DNA of 64,000 bases from Proteus terrae subsp. cibarius. Lineage in GTDB: Bacteria; Pseudomonadota; Gammaproteobacteria; Enterobacterales; Enterobacteriaceae. Of this stretch, positions 1 to 13,222 are shown piece after piece. Where the stretch lies: the NCBI RefSeq assembly GCF_011045835.1, contig NZ_CP047349.1:1-64000 (forward strand), given 5' to 3'. How positions within the stretch are numbered: position 1 is the first letter of the stretch; each line of letters starts with the position of its first letter. The notes under the pieces were generated by a model. The model worked only from the letters and a program-made list of their open reading frames with translations, was not told where the DNA came from and ran no database searches. Made by a program: the position numbers and the translations under genes.

Positions 1-1401
1 GTGTCACTTTCGCTTTGGCAGCATTGTCTTGCCCGATTGCAGGATGAGTTACCTGCCACTGAATTTAGTATGTGGATACGTCCCTTGCAGGCAGAACTAA
101 GCGATAATACGCTGGCGCTGTATGCACCTAATCGTTTTGTTTTAGATTGGGTGAGAGAAAAATACATTAATAATATCAACGCATTATTAGTGGATTTTTG
201 TGGCTCTGAAGTCCCTTCTTTACGTTTTGAAGTCGGTAATAAACCCGCATCAACACGTACTACGGAAAGTATTCCTAAAGCGGTTGTACATCCAACGGTG
301 AATACGGCTCCAACGCATAGTCAGCCTATTCGGCCAAGTTGGGATAATCAACCCGCTTCTCAATTGCCTGAGCTTAATTATCGTTCTAACGTTAACCCTA
401 AACATAAATTTGATAACTTCGTTGAAGGTAAATCAAACCAGTTAGCAAGAGCTGCAGCAAGACAAGTTGCTGATAACCCTGGTGGTGCTTATAACCCACT
501 CTTTTTATATGGTGGAACAGGGCTTGGTAAAACGCACTTATTACATGCGGTAGGTAACAGCATTATGGAACGTAAAGCGAATGCAAAAGTCGTTTATATG
601 CATTCTGAACGTTTCGTACAAGATATGGTAAAAGCGTTACAAAATAATGCGATAGAAGACTTTAAACGCTATTACCGTTCAGTGGATGCGCTATTAATTG
701 ATGATATTCAATTTTTTGCCAATAAAGAGCGTTCACAAGAAGAATTTTTTCATACCTTTAACGCATTGTTAGAGGGTAATCAGCAAATCATTTTAACGTC
801 AGACCGTTATCCTAAAGAGATAAATGGTGTTGAAGATAGATTAAAATCACGCTTTGGTTGGGGATTAACGGTTGCCATTGAGCCGCCTGAACTTGAAACC
901 CGAGTGGCGATTTTGATGAAAAAAGCGGATGAAAACCAAATTCAGTTACCTGACGAAGTGGCCTTTTTTATTGCCAAAAGACTTCGTTCTAACGTCCGTG
1001 AGCTTGAAGGTGCATTAAACCGAGTGATTGCTAACGCAAACTTTACAGGTCGTGCGATTACTATCGACTTCGTACGTGAAGCATTGCGTGATCTGCTCGC
1101 CTTGCAGGAAAAATTAGTCACAATTGATAATATTCAAAAAACGGTTGCTGAATATTATAAAATTAAAGTCGCTGATTTACTGTCAAAGCGGAGATCTCGA
1201 TCGGTTGCCCGTCCGAGGCAAATGGCAATGGCGCTGGCGAAGGAATTAACAAACCACAGCTTGCCTGAAATCGGGGATGCCTTTGGGGGTCGTGATCATA
1301 CAACTGTACTTCATGCGTGCCGAAAAATAGAGCAATTGCGTGAAGAGAGTCATGACATCAAAGAAGATTTTTCCAACTTAATCAGAACATTATCATCCTA
1401 G
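1..1401 (+). CDS. dnaA: Chromosomal replication initiator protein DnaA
   Basis: Binds DnaA boxes at oriC, opens the origin and loads DnaB; also a transcription regulator. Protein of 466 residues, the usual enterobacterial length. Domain I is at the N-terminus, a variable Ser/Pro/Thr-rich linker spans about residues 80-130, and the AAA+ domain has Walker [10 protein letters not shown] at 171-179 and Walker B LLIDD at 231-235. The C-terminal DNA-binding domain carries the DnaA signature DHTTVLHA at 432-439. It starts with GTG at the first base of the window, so its promoter and any upstream DnaA boxes lie outside. First gene of the dnaA-dnaN-recF-gyrB cluster, 4 bases before dnaN. Confidence 0.98.
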   Translation: MSLSLWQHCLARLQDELPATEFSMWIRPLQAELSDNTLALYAPNRFVLDWVREKYINNINALLVDFCGSEVPSLRFEVGNKPASTRTTESIPKAVVHPTVNTAPTHSQPIRPSWDNQPASQLPELNYRSNVNPKHKFDNFVEGKSNQLARAAARQVADNPGGAYNPLFLYGGTGLGKTHLLHAVGNSIMERKANAKVVYMHSERFVQDMVKALQNNAIEDFKRYYRSVDALLIDDIQFFANKERSQEEFFHTFNALLEGNQQIILTSDRYPKEINGVEDRLKSRFGWGLTVAIEPPELETRVAILMKKADENQIQLPDEVAFFIAKRLRSNVRELEGALNRVIANANFTGRAITIDFVREALRDLLALQEKLVTIDNIQKTVAEYYKIKVADLLSKRRSRSVARPRQMAMALAKELTNHSLPEIGDAFGGRDHTTVLHACRKIEQLREESHDIKEDFSNLIRTLSS

Positions 1402-1405
1402 CGCT

Positions 1406-2509
1406 ATGAAATTTATCATTGAACGTGAACAGCTTCTTAAGCCGCTACAACAAGTAAGTGGCCCTTTAGGTGGTCGTCCAACATTACCTATTTTAGGTAA
1501 CCTATTGCTTAAGGTAACGGAAAACACCTTATCGCTAACGGGGACCGACCTTGAAATGGAAATGGTGGCAAGAGTTAATCTTAGCCAATCTCATGAAATT
1601 GGCGCCACAACTGTTCCTGCGCGTAAGTTTTTTGATATTTGGCGTGGGCTACCAGAAGGTGCTGAAATCAGTGTTGAGCTCGACGGTGATCGCCTTTTAG
1701 TGCGTTCAGGTCGTAGCCGTTTTTCTTTATCAACATTACCTGCGTCTGATTTTCCTAATTTAGATGACTGGCAAAGTGAAGTTGAATTTACTTTGCCTCA
1801 AGCAACATTAAAACGTTTGATTGAGTCCACTCAGTTTTCAATGGCACATCAAGATGTGCGTTATTACCTCAATGGTATGTTGTTTGAAACTGAAAATACA
1901 GAGTTACGCACAGTTGCAACAGATGGACACCGTTTAGCGGTATGTTCAATGGATATTGGACAATCTTTACCGGGACATTCTGTTATTGTTCCTCGTAAAG
2001 GTGTCATTGAATTGATGCGTTTACTTGATGGCGGTGGTGAAAGTTCACTGCAACTGCAAATCGGTAGTAACAATATACGTGCCCATGTAGGTGATTTTAT
2101 TTTCACCTCGAAGTTGGTTGATGGTCGTTTCCCTGACTATCGTCGTGTATTACCGAAAAACCCAACGAAAACAGTGACTACGGGTTGTGATATTCTTAAA
2201 CAGGCATTTTCTCGTGCTGCAATTTTATCCAATGAAAAATTCCGAGGTGTGCGTATAAACCTCACCAATGGTCAATTGAAAATTACAGCAAATAATCCTG
2301 AGCAAGAAGAAGCAGAAGAAATTGTTGATGTTCAATATCAAGGTGAAGAAATGGAAATTGGCTTTAATGTCAGTTATCTCCTTGATGTACTTAATACATT
2401 GAAATGTGAAGAAGTTAAGCTATTGCTAACAGATGCTGTTTCAAGTGTTCAGGTGGAGAATGTGGCAAGTTCTGCGGCTGCTTATGTTGTTATGCCAATG
2501 CGTTTATAA
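1406..2509 (+). CDS. dnaN: DNA polymerase III beta sliding clamp
   Basis: Ring-shaped dimer that tethers replicative and repair polymerases to DNA. Protein of 367 residues, close to the usual enterobacterial 366-367. The N-terminus ([19 protein letters not shown]) and the C-terminal YVVMPMRL, which forms part of the hydrophobic cleft that binds clamp-loader and polymerase peptides, are intact. Only 4 bases separate it from dnaA and 11 from recF, so the three are very likely cotranscribed. Confidence 0.98.
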   Translation: MKFIIEREQLLKPLQQVSGPLGGRPTLPILGNLLLKVTENTLSLTGTDLEMEMVARVNLSQSHEIGATTVPARKFFDIWRGLPEGAEISVELDGDRLLVRSGRSRFSLSTLPASDFPNLDDWQSEVEFTLPQATLKRLIESTQFSMAHQDVRYYLNGMLFETENTELRTVATDGHRLAVCSMDIGQSLPGHSVIVPRKGVIELMRLLDGGGESSLQLQIGSNNIRAHVGDFIFTSKLVDGRFPDYRRVLPKNPTKTVTTGCDILKQAFSRAAILSNEKFRGVRINLTNGQLKITANNPEQEEAEEIVDVQYQGEEMEIGFNVSYLLDVLNTLKCEEVKLLLTDAVSSVQVENVASSAAAYVVMPMRL

Positions 2510-2520
2510 TAGTCACTAAC

Positions 2521-6044
<3,524 letters not shown>

Positions 6045-6061
6045 TTTAGATTAAGTTAGAT

Positions 6062-6098
6062 AAAAAAGCGGAGCCATGAAAATGGTTCCGCTTTTTTG
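6062..6098. terminator. Bidirectional terminator between gyrB and pepT
   Basis: Inverted repeat: an A-run, then GCGGAGCCAT, a short GAAA loop, then ATGGTTCCGC and a T-run. There is one G-T wobble in the stem. A-run and T-run flank the stem, so it can end gyrB rightward and pepT leftward. Confidence 0.9.
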
Positions 6099-6117
6099 TT
6101 GGCTAAAACAATAACAC

Positions 6118-7353
6118 TTATCCGCGTTGCCCAGCCAAACGACACAGCATTTCTGTTACTAAATAGCTCTTTTCAAATGAGCTAACAGGTAAAAACTCAA
6201 AACGAGAGTGGAAATTCAGTGCACCAGTAAAATAGTTTGGTGTGAGTAATCCTCTTGCAGAAAGTGCTGAGCCATCTGTACCGCCTCGCATTGGGATCAC
6301 GTTAGGCTGGATCTCTAACTGTTTTAGCGCCTCAAAAATAAGTTCGATAGCAGTGCGATCTTCCCCAATCGAATCACTAATATTGCTATATACATCAACA
6401 ATTTCATAGTCTATCTGTGCGCGAGGATGACGAGCACGTATTAGTTCAACAGATTGGGCAATATATTGTTTACGTGCTTCATAGCTTTTTTTATCGAAAT
6501 CACGAATAGCCATTTTAATCACCGCATTATCAGGGTTGGCGATTAAATCAGTGACGTAGAAATAACCTTCGCGATGTTCGGTGTGCTCTGGTGTATCAAA
6601 GCGGTCAAAACAGCCAATAAAATCATGAGCAACACGAATTGGGTTTAATAATACGTTTTTCGCTGACATTGGGTGCGCAGTAATACCTTTCACAGACACT
6701 TTAATTGATGCCGCATTAAAGGTTTCATACACTACTTCACCTAATGCGCAGCAATCTATGGTGTAAGCAAAATCAACGTTGAAGCGAGATAAATCCATCA
6801 GTTTAGAACCGCGTAATCCAATCTCTTCATCAGGTACAAACGCAACATAGATATCGCCATAATCAAAATCAGCATGTTGAAGTTTATCCATTAACTCCAT
6901 AACCACAGTGATCGCTGCTTTGTTATCAGCACCTAATACGCTTGTACCATCACTAAAGATAATATCTTCACCAATATAAGGTTCTGCTTCAGGGTGTTCT
7001 TGGGCTTTAAACCAGACATCCTTCTCTTTATTTAAGCAGAGATCTTTCCCTTCATAACGCAGTGTTTGAGGGTAAATATCAGGCGAAATACCCACATCAA
7101 CAGTATCAAGATGGGCAACAAACCCAACTTTAGGGGCATTGGGTTTAGTACCCGGTCTCATTGCATATAAAATGGCATGAGAATCGATATAGATATCTTT
7201 TAGTCCATAAGTTTCTAGCTCTTTAGCCAGTAACTTTGCTAACTCAAGTTGCCCTTGTGTGCTGGGTACCACAGAAGCAGATGCATCACTTTGGCTTTCA
7301 ATAGCCAGATAACGGAAGAAACGCTGTTCTAACTTTTGACCTAGGGTGTTCAT
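6118..7353 (-). CDS. pepT: Peptidase T (tripeptide aminopeptidase)
   Basis: Zinc aminopeptidase of the M20B family that releases the N-terminal residue from tripeptides in the cytoplasm. The start at 7353 gives 411 residues, close to the family norm. The open frame runs 20 codons further upstream but that extension is not family-like, and an AGGA motif precedes the chosen ATG. M20 metal-site motifs are present: HLDTVD, GADNKAA and PDEEIG near residues 80, 140 and 175. It begins 41 bases after the abgT-like stop, same strand, which suggests a shared transcript in which a transporter brings in a peptide-like substrate. Confidence 0.95.
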   Translation of the reverse strand: MNTLGQKLEQRFFRYLAIESQSDASASVVPSTQGQLELAKLLAKELETYGLKDIYIDSHAILYAMRPGTKPNAPKVGFVAHLDTVDVGISPDIYPQTLRYEGKDLCLNKEKDVWFKAQEHPEAEPYIGEDIIFSDGTSVLGADNKAAITVVMELMDKLQHADFDYGDIYVAFVPDEEIGLRGSKLMDLSRFNVDFAYTIDCCALGEVVYETFNAASIKVSVKGITAHPMSAKNVLLNPIRVAHDFIGCFDRFDTPEHTEHREGYFYVTDLIANPDNAVIKMAIRDFDKKSYEARKQYIAQSVELIRARHPRAQIDYEIVDVYSNISDSIGEDRTAIELIFEALKQLEIQPNVIPMRGGTDGSALSARGLLTPNYFTGALNFHSRFEFLPVSSFEKSYLVTEMLCRLAGQRG

Positions 7354-7394
7354 TATAATGTTGTTCCTAATACAGTTGTTTTTATAAGCGCGAG

Positions 7395-8942
7395 TTATGA
7401 TGCCGGTTGCCATGTATATCCACTGTCAAAGCCAAGAGGAATATCGAGTCCCCAGAAGACAAACAGTGTCGTCGTTAATACAATAAGCAAGCCAATAGTA
7501 AAAGGGATCATCATTGAGCATAGTGTACCGATACCTGCCCCTTTATAGTATTTTTGGCAATACATCAAAATTAGTGGGTAGAATGGGAACATCGGTGTAC
7601 TCACATTCATTGCGGAATCACTGACACGGAACGCGGCTTGCGTTAATTCAGGTGAAATTCCGACAGCCATTAACATTGGCACTAATACCGGTGCAATAAC
7701 AGCCCATTTTGATGTTGCTGAGGTGATCATGATATTTAAAATAGCAGTCAGCAAAATCACACCTAATACCGTCATACCTGAAGGCATATTAAGCGTACGC
7801 AGCAACTCTGCACCCGATAACGCTAATAAAGTTCCTAAATTCGAGTGTTGGAAAGAGTAAAGGAACTGAGCCGCAAAAAAGGCAAAAACGATAAATGGGA
7901 TCAGCGATTTAGTGATATTTTCCATCGCTTTGACGATATCTTTTGTGGAAGCAAAAGACTTGGTCATATAGCCATAGATTAAGCCGGGTACAGAGAAGAA
8001 AATAAATAGTAAAGGCACCACAATTTGCATAATTGGTGCTTTAGGGCTGGTTAAGCTACCTTCTGGCGAACGTAATGGCGAAGTTTCTGGTAATAACAGA
8101 GCAAATAAACCAATTCCCATCAACACAACGGCCCAACCAGCAAAGCGGAACGCGCGTTTTTCTATTGGTGTGATTTCACCCAACTCCGCATCCTTGGTAT
8201 CAATCCCCGAAGAGACAGGGCAGTTTTTGTTTAACCAAGGCTCTACAATTTTTTCAGTGATATACCAACAAGTTAAAATAACACCAAATGTACCGCCTAC
8301 ACTAAAAAAGTAGTTACATAAAACGTTAACGCTATATCCCGGAGCCATAATTTGCGCCGCTTCTTGAGTAAAGCTTTGCATTATTGGGTCAATGATTGAC
8401 GGTGTATAACTTGCTGTAAATCCACCTGCCAAACCTGCAAATGAGGCTGCGATACCGGCTAAAGGATGACGACCACTGGCATAGAACATCATCGCGGAGA
8501 CAGGCATAAGAATAACGTAAGCTGAGTCAGACGCTAAGTGCGCAACAATACCAACAAATACAACCGTTGGTGTTAGCATTTTAGGGGAAATAAACGAAAG
8601 CATCTTCTTTAAAGCTGTTTTAATAAAACCACTGCTTTCTGCAATACCAATCCCTAATGTTGCAACAATCGTTATTCCGAGTGGAGGAAAGCTAATGAAA
8701 TTTTTCACTGCACTTGTCACAAATAATATGATTTCTTCATATTGAAACATATTAATAACGGCAATTTTCTCTTTAGTCACTGGATGGAAATAATCAAAAT
8801 GTACAAAAGAGAGGAAAAATGAAAATACCCAGCAGATCACTAGGGCGTAAACGAACAGCATCGTAACATCAGGCATGATATTACCAATACGTTCTACTCG
8901 GTTTAAAAAACCTTTTTTATTGGGTTGTGTTTGTGTTGTCAT
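7395..8942 (-). CDS. AbgT-family transporter (aminobenzoyl-glutamate or related substrate)
   Basis: Polytopic inner-membrane protein of 515 residues from the chosen start (MTTQTQPNKKGFLNRVERIG). The 20-codon upstream extension lacks family character. The N-terminal LNRVERIGNIMPD and the repeated hydrophobic segments are typical of the AbgT family, whose E. coli member takes up p-aminobenzoyl-glutamate and whose members MtrF and YdaH have been linked to sulfonamide efflux. The exact substrate cannot be read here. It lies upstream of pepT on the same strand, unlike E. coli where abgT follows the abgAB hydrolase genes; a peptide or aminoacyl substrate is an inference from that. Confidence 0.88.
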   Translation of the reverse strand: MTTQTQPNKKGFLNRVERIGNIMPDVTMLFVYALVICWVFSFFLSFVHFDYFHPVTKEKIAVINMFQYEEIILFVTSAVKNFISFPPLGITIVATLGIGIAESSGFIKTALKKMLSFISPKMLTPTVVFVGIVAHLASDSAYVILMPVSAMMFYASGRHPLAGIAASFAGLAGGFTASYTPSIIDPIMQSFTQEAAQIMAPGYSVNVLCNYFFSVGGTFGVILTCWYITEKIVEPWLNKNCPVSSGIDTKDAELGEITPIEKRAFRFAGWAVVLMGIGLFALLLPETSPLRSPEGSLTSPKAPIMQIVVPLLFIFFSVPGLIYGYMTKSFASTKDIVKAMENITKSLIPFIVFAFFAAQFLYSFQHSNLGTLLALSGAELLRTLNMPSGMTVLGVILLTAILNIMITSATSKWAVIAPVLVPMLMAVGISPELTQAAFRVSDSAMNVSTPMFPFYPLILMYCQKYYKGAGIGTLCSMMIPFTIGLLIVLTTTLFVFWGLDIPLGFDSGYTWQPAS

Positions 8943-9403
8943 ATTTATAATGCATCTTTTTATAAAAGTAATAAAAATCACCATAAATAAATGACAATGC
9001 AAAGTAAATTTATTTTTAAATAATAAGTAGTTACCGCGATTTCTATTTAATGAAGAGAAGAGAGCTAATATATTAGAAATAGTTATATTTAGATTTTCTT
9101 CATCATTACTTTTCAGTTGTTAAAAAATGCTTTATTTATTTTTACACTCTATTTTGAATAAAAATAGGTGGATTATGCTAAATAATCCATCTGAATTCTT
9201 TAGAGTTATTTTTGAAACTATTTTAGGAAACGTATTTTATAAAGCGCCATAAAATTAAAAATAAATAAAATATGAAAATTTAAAAAATAGTTTTGTGAGA
9301 AAAAAGAAGAGGGGGAATAAGAAATGAAGTTAATAGTTATTGAGAATAAGAATATCAACCATTTCTATTTTCTAAAAATGGCCGATATTCTAAATTATTA
9401 ATA
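8943..9403. other. AT-rich intergenic region, abgT promoter side and asd 3' side
   Basis: A 461-base stretch between two minus-strand genes, very AT-rich with many short A and T runs. It must contain the promoter for abgT-pepT, but no convincing pair of boxes was found. The asd-proximal end holds a hairpin listed separately. A 25-codon plus-strand frame (9175-9252) preceded by AGGTGG is the only small frame with a ribosome site worth noting, and it may be chance. Confidence 0.5.
9350..9390 (-). terminator. Possible terminator downstream of asd
   Basis: Imperfect hairpin: GAATATC and CCATTT pair with AAATGG and GATATTC across a two-by-two internal loop, with an 11-base loop. It lies 14 bases beyond the asd stop. 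The T content after the stem on the minus strand is modest, so termination strength is uncertain. Confidence 0.45.
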
Positions 9404-10510
9404 TTAACGCAGAATATTTAGCATACGACGTAGAGGCTCTGCAGCACCCCATAACAGTTGGTCACCGACTGTAAAGGCTGAAATAAATTCAGGGCCCATA
9501 TTCAGTTTACGAATACGGCCTACTGGTGTGCTCAATGTACCTGTAACTGCGGCAGGTGTTAATTCACGTATAGTTAATTCACGGTCATTAGGAATGACTT
9601 TTACCCAATCATTATGGCTTGCGAGTAACTGTTCAATCTCAGCAACAGGTAAGTCTTTCTTCAGTTTTAAGGTAAATGCTTGGCTATGGCAACGTAATGC
9701 GCCAATACGAACGCAAAGACCATCCACGGGAATGATATTTGAACCTGTATTGAGGATCTTGTTAGTTTCTGCTTGTCCTTTCCACTCTTCGCGGCTTTGG
9801 CCATTTTCTAATTGTTTATCAATCCAAGGGATCAAGCTACCTGCTAGAGGAACACCAAATTGCTCAGTAGGCATCGCACCACTGCGCGTAAAGTTAGTGA
9901 CTTTGCGTTCAATATCTAAGATTGCTGATGCTGGGTTTTCTAGCTCTTTAACCACTTGATTATGTAAAGAGCCCATCTGTGACAGTAACTCTCTCATATG
10001 GCGAGCACCAGCCCCAGAAGCTGCTTGATAAGTGGATACACTTGCCCATTCCACTAAATTGTTAGCAAATAGGCCACCTAATGACATCAGCATTAAACTG
10101 ACGGTGCAGTTACCGCCAACAAAGGCTTTGATACCTTTATTTAAGCTGTCTTGAATATGCTGTCCATTAACAGGATCGAGAATAATCACGGCATCATCAT
10201 TCATACGAAGTGCCGATGCTGCATCAATCCAGTAACCTTGCCAGCCTGCTTGACGCAGTTTTGGATAGATTTCATTGGTGTAGTCACCACCTTGGCAACT
10301 AATGATAATATCGAGTGATGCTAAGGTATCAATATCATAAGCATCTTGCAGAGTGCTACGGTGATTACCATAAGCGGGTGCTGCTTCACCTAATTGAGAT
10401 GTGGTGAAGAAAACAGGGTTTATCCCATCAAAATCACGTTCTTCAACCATTCTTTGCATTAAAACGGAGCCGACCATACCACGCCAGCCCACAAAACCAA
10501 CATTTTTCAT
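9404..10510 (-). CDS. asd: Aspartate-semialdehyde dehydrogenase
   Basis: Reduces aspartyl phosphate to aspartate semialdehyde, the branch point for lysine, diaminopimelate, threonine and methionine. The start at 10510 ([15 protein letters not shown]) gives 368 residues, matching the enterobacterial enzyme; a 15-codon upstream extension is not family-like. The NADP-binding [10 protein letters not shown] motif is at the N-terminus and the active-site cysteine lies in GGNCTVSL. An AGG precedes the start at a suitable distance. Apparently monocistronic. No lysine riboswitch was recognised in the upstream 470 bases. Confidence 0.97.
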   Translation of the reverse strand: MKNVGFVGWRGMVGSVLMQRMVEERDFDGINPVFFTTSQLGEAAPAYGNHRSTLQDAYDIDTLASLDIIISCQGGDYTNEIYPKLRQAGWQGYWIDAASALRMNDDAVIILDPVNGQHIQDSLNKGIKAFVGGNCTVSLMLMSLGGLFANNLVEWASVSTYQAASGAGARHMRELLSQMGSLHNQVVKELENPASAILDIERKVTNFTRSGAMPTEQFGVPLAGSLIPWIDKQLENGQSREEWKGQAETNKILNTGSNIIPVDGLCVRIGALRCHSQAFTLKLKKDLPVAEIEQLLASHNDWVKVIPNDRELTIRELTPAAVTGTLSTPVGRIRKLNMGPEFISAFTVGDQLLWGAAEPLRRMLNILR

Positions 10511-10982
10511 TGTAATTACCCTGTCTTTATCTGTAGGAATAGTGAGAGACCTCACACTAACCTGACAAAATATAGAGATAGGTGCAAGTTAATTTATTGA
10601 TTATTTACCAAAGAATTAGAAGTGTTTCTTATAGTCTTCGTAGAGTTAACAAAGGAAAGCCTCAGAACGAACAAATATCAATGAGTTGTTAAAAAAGAAA
10701 ATGAAGTAACCATAAAAATGTAAGAATAATCTGCTATATCTTATTTTCTTTTTTAGAATAAATAAAAATATATTCTTGTTTAAGAAAATAGAGTAAAAAT
10801 AGAAAAATGTAAAATAGTGTAATATATAAGAAAAACGTATTTACTTAGAGATGACTCCAAGCTTTATACTGAAAGTCATTATTTAATAGATGATGTATTT
10901 TCATAAATAAAAATAATGATGAATGTTCTTCATTTAATCTAGTTTTTATTTTACCTTAATTAAAAGGCACTAGGAGGCGAAG
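10511..10982. other. AT-rich divergent intergenic region
   Basis: A 472-base region between asd (minus) and a methyltransferase gene (plus), so it must hold two divergent promoters. It is dominated by A/T runs. A 12-base inverted repeat rich in A and T (10691-10702 with 10743-10754) is visible but so low in complexity that it may be chance. No recognisable riboswitch, small gene or known operator was found. Confidence 0.4.
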
Positions 10983-11552
10983 ATGGATATATCCACATTC
11001 ATTCCATTATCTACATACTACTCATATGTAAAACGGTTTGTGATCTCACCAACTACGATGGGTACTATCGCGCCTTCATCTCGTTGGTTATGCTATGAAA
11101 TGTTAGATAAACTCAATTGGCAACAGGATCTTCAAGTTGCTGAGTTAGGTGCTGGCACAGGGGTTATTACTCAACAGATCTTAAAAAGAATGTCGTTGAA
11201 TTCATCATTAGATGTTTTTGAAATAGAACCCAGTTTTGCGACAGAGTTAGATAAGATTAATGATAAACGATTAAGGGTTTATACTGCATCAGCAGAGAAG
11301 TTAAATAGTCATTATAATATGATTATCTCAGGGCTACCTTTTTTATCTATTCCTAAAAAAACAGGTTTAAGAGTTTTAAAACGAGTGCATAAAGAGTTAT
11401 TAAAAACACAAGGTTGTTTTGTATTATTTCAATATACAACTCGATATGAAAAAACGTTATCTCGTTATTTTCATTTAGAAAAAAAATTGGTAATGCTGAA
11501 TGTTCCTCCTGCTTGGGTTTATTATTGCACACCAAAAAATAAAATAGGGTAA
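10983..11552 (+). CDS. Class I SAM-dependent methyltransferase, phospholipid-methyltransferase-like
   Basis: Protein of 189 residues preceded by a strong ribosome site (AGGAGG). The N-terminal YVKRFVISPTTMGTIAPSS resembles the start of small PmtA-like/COG3963 methyltransferases. The SAM-binding motif I is AELGAGTGVITQQIL at about residues 53-67, with an acidic residue after the next strand (FEIEP). The usual motif IV position reads IISGLPF. No signal peptide or membrane span is evident. The substrate is not known; a phospholipid or other small amphipathic target is only a family-based guess. It stands alone between two intergenic gaps, convergent with the next gene. Confidence 0.7.
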   Translation: MDISTFIPLSTYYSYVKRFVISPTTMGTIAPSSRWLCYEMLDKLNWQQDLQVAELGAGTGVITQQILKRMSLNSSLDVFEIEPSFATELDKINDKRLRVYTASAEKLNSHYNMIISGLPFLSIPKKTGLRVLKRVHKELLKTQGCFVLFQYTTRYEKTLSRYFHLEKKLVMLNVPPAWVYYCTPKNKIG

Positions 11553-11607
11553 ATGCAAAACTTGCTCGACGTTTATATTGAAAATAACAAATAAGAATAA
11601 ATGTTAT

Positions 11608-13095
11608 TTATTCAGATAATATTTGAGCAAGCAAAATAATACTCTTTTCAATTTCAATAGGATCATGAGCTGCGTACCCTAATAATACGCCTTGTCTTGG
11701 ATAGGTTTGAATACAGTAACGTGATAAAGGCTGTATCGCTAAGCCAATCTCTCGTGATTTTTTCACAATATATTCTTCTGTATAGCCAACCTGTAACCAG
11801 CAGACAATATGGATACCTGAATCTGTCGGTTCAACACAGAAAACATGAGATAGATGTGTTTTTATGGCATTAGTTAACACTTGATAACGTTCATAACAGG
11901 CTTTTCGTATTCGCCTAACATGGCGTGCATAATGCCCTTGAGAAATAAATAGCGCCAATGTGGCTTGCTCTAAAAAGCCAGAATGTGAATCGGTATAGTA
12001 TTTAGCAGCTTTAAAAGTATCAACTAAAGGTAAAGGGACCACTAAAAAGCCTAAACGAAATCCGGGATACATCATTTTTGAGAATGTACCGGCATAAATA
12101 ACGCGCTGGTATTTATCTAATCCTTGGAGAGATTGAATGGGTTTAGAGTGATAGCGAAACTCACTATTGTAGTCATCTTCAAAGATCCACAGATTATTAG
12201 ATGATGCCCACTCTAATAACGCAATACGACGTGAAAGTGAGAGCGTATTACCCAAAGGGAATTGATGTGAAGGTGTCGTAAAAACAAGTTTTGCTTCAGG
12301 ACACTTTTCTATTCCTTGAGAAATATCCATTCCGTCAATATCTGAATTTATTGGGTATGATTGAATACCATAAGATGTGAAGATCCCCCGAGCACTGTCA
12401 TAACCAGGATCATCTAACCAAACTGCATCACCTTCTTTTAATAATACTCTGGTGGTGAGATTAATCGCTTGTTGTGTTCCATTCACAATAATGATTTGCT
12501 CAGGTTGGCAAAAAAGCCCACGAGTTGATTGCATATATTGGCATATCATCTCTTTTAAAGGCGTGTAACCTGTTGGCGAATTAAATGTTGCGAGTGCTTT
12601 TTTCGATTGTCGCCAAACTCGCCCTAATAATCTTCCCCAAAGCTCATGTGGAAACAGATCAACACATCCAACACCGACATGAAAAATCGGATTATTATTG
12701 ATATTGGGTTGTGATTGTTGCCAAAACGCTTGTGCTTTTTGCATATTGGGATTTAGCGTTTCTAATGGACTTTCGATTGATGGTGATGAAATAGAGTGGG
12801 TTGTTTTGATCCACTTATCTGAAATAATGGCATCAGGGATTGTGCTTGCAACAAAAGTACCTGCACCGCGTCGAGTAAATAAATAGCCTTCATCAATTAA
12901 ACGTTCAAATCCTGCAATAACAGAATTGCGGGAAATTGACATCATTTCAGCTAAGGTACGGCTTGATGGTAGACGACTACCTGATGTTAAGCGTCCATCT
13001 AAAATCGCTTTTCTAATCGCGTGATAAATCTGAGAACCAATAGGTCCTTCTTCTAAAACAAGGTTAGGGAAATAAGCTGTTTTTTTCTGTTTCAT
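11608..13095 (-). CDS. MocR/PdxR-type transcription regulator (GntR DNA-binding plus aminotransferase domain)
   Basis: Protein of 495 residues from the start at 13095 (MKQKKTAYFPNL). The frame extends 45 codons further up, but that part crosses the promoter region. A GntR winged helix-turn-helix occupies about residues 14-80 (RLPSSRTLAEMMSISRNSV). A class I aminotransferase-like domain follows, with the PLP lysine in TFSKMMYPGFRLGF. MocR proteins bind pyridoxal phosphate and control vitamin B6, GABA, taurine or similar genes. Divergent from a GNAT acetyltransferase gene. A direct repeat resembling MocR operators lies right at its start, suggesting autoregulation. Confidence 0.88.
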   Translation of the reverse strand: MKQKKTAYFPNLVLEEGPIGSQIYHAIRKAILDGRLTSGSRLPSSRTLAEMMSISRNSVIAGFERLIDEGYLFTRRGAGTFVASTIPDAIISDKWIKTTHSISSPSIESPLETLNPNMQKAQAFWQQSQPNINNNPIFHVGVGCVDLFPHELWGRLLGRVWRQSKKALATFNSPTGYTPLKEMICQYMQSTRGLFCQPEQIIIVNGTQQAINLTTRVLLKEGDAVWLDDPGYDSARGIFTSYGIQSYPINSDIDGMDISQGIEKCPEAKLVFTTPSHQFPLGNTLSLSRRIALLEWASSNNLWIFEDDYNSEFRYHSKPIQSLQGLDKYQRVIYAGTFSKMMYPGFRLGFLVVPLPLVDTFKAAKYYTDSHSGFLEQATLALFISQGHYARHVRRIRKACYERYQVLTNAIKTHLSHVFCVEPTDSGIHIVCWLQVGYTEEYIVKKSREIGLAIQPLSRYCIQTYPRQGVLLGYAAHDPIEIEKSIILLAQILSE

Positions 13096-13128
13096 AAAGT
13101 GGACCCTATAAAAACACAAAAAGTGTAC
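13096..13128. promoter_or_regulatory. Putative MocR/PdxR operator, direct repeat
   Basis: Two direct 9-mers, AAAGTGGAC (13096-13104) and AAAGTGTAC (13120-13128), start 24 bases apart in the same orientation, abutting the start codon of the MocR-type gene. The first continues as AAAGTGGACCCTA, which closely resembles the AAAGTGG-type site I recall for PdxR regulators. Tandem half-sites two helical turns apart are typical of MocR binding. Position implies repression of its own gene and possible control of the divergent acetyltransferase gene. Confidence 0.6.
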
Positions 13129-13222
13129 CTTATTGAGAACCAAAATTAAACGTACCATGACCACGATTAAAGGCAGGTGATACCTTTTTATAGCATTTAT
13201 GAAAGTAGAAGGAAGTGAAGAG

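Noticed and set aside
1..60. oriC at the window start
   Set aside because: The window begins on the dnaA start codon; no DnaA-box cluster is visible inside it.
9175..9252. 25-codon plus-strand frame with AGGTGG upstream, between abgT and asd
   Set aside because: Short, AT-rich, with no recognisable sequence or terminator; a ribosome-site match of this quality can occur by chance in AT-rich DNA.
10691..10754. Twelve-base A/T inverted repeat upstream of asd
   Set aside because: Made only of A/T-rich low-complexity sequence with a 40-base loop; likely chance.
10511..10982. Lysine riboswitch ahead of asd
   Set aside because: GGTGC and AGTTAA words appear, but on the wrong strand and without the five-helix arrangement.
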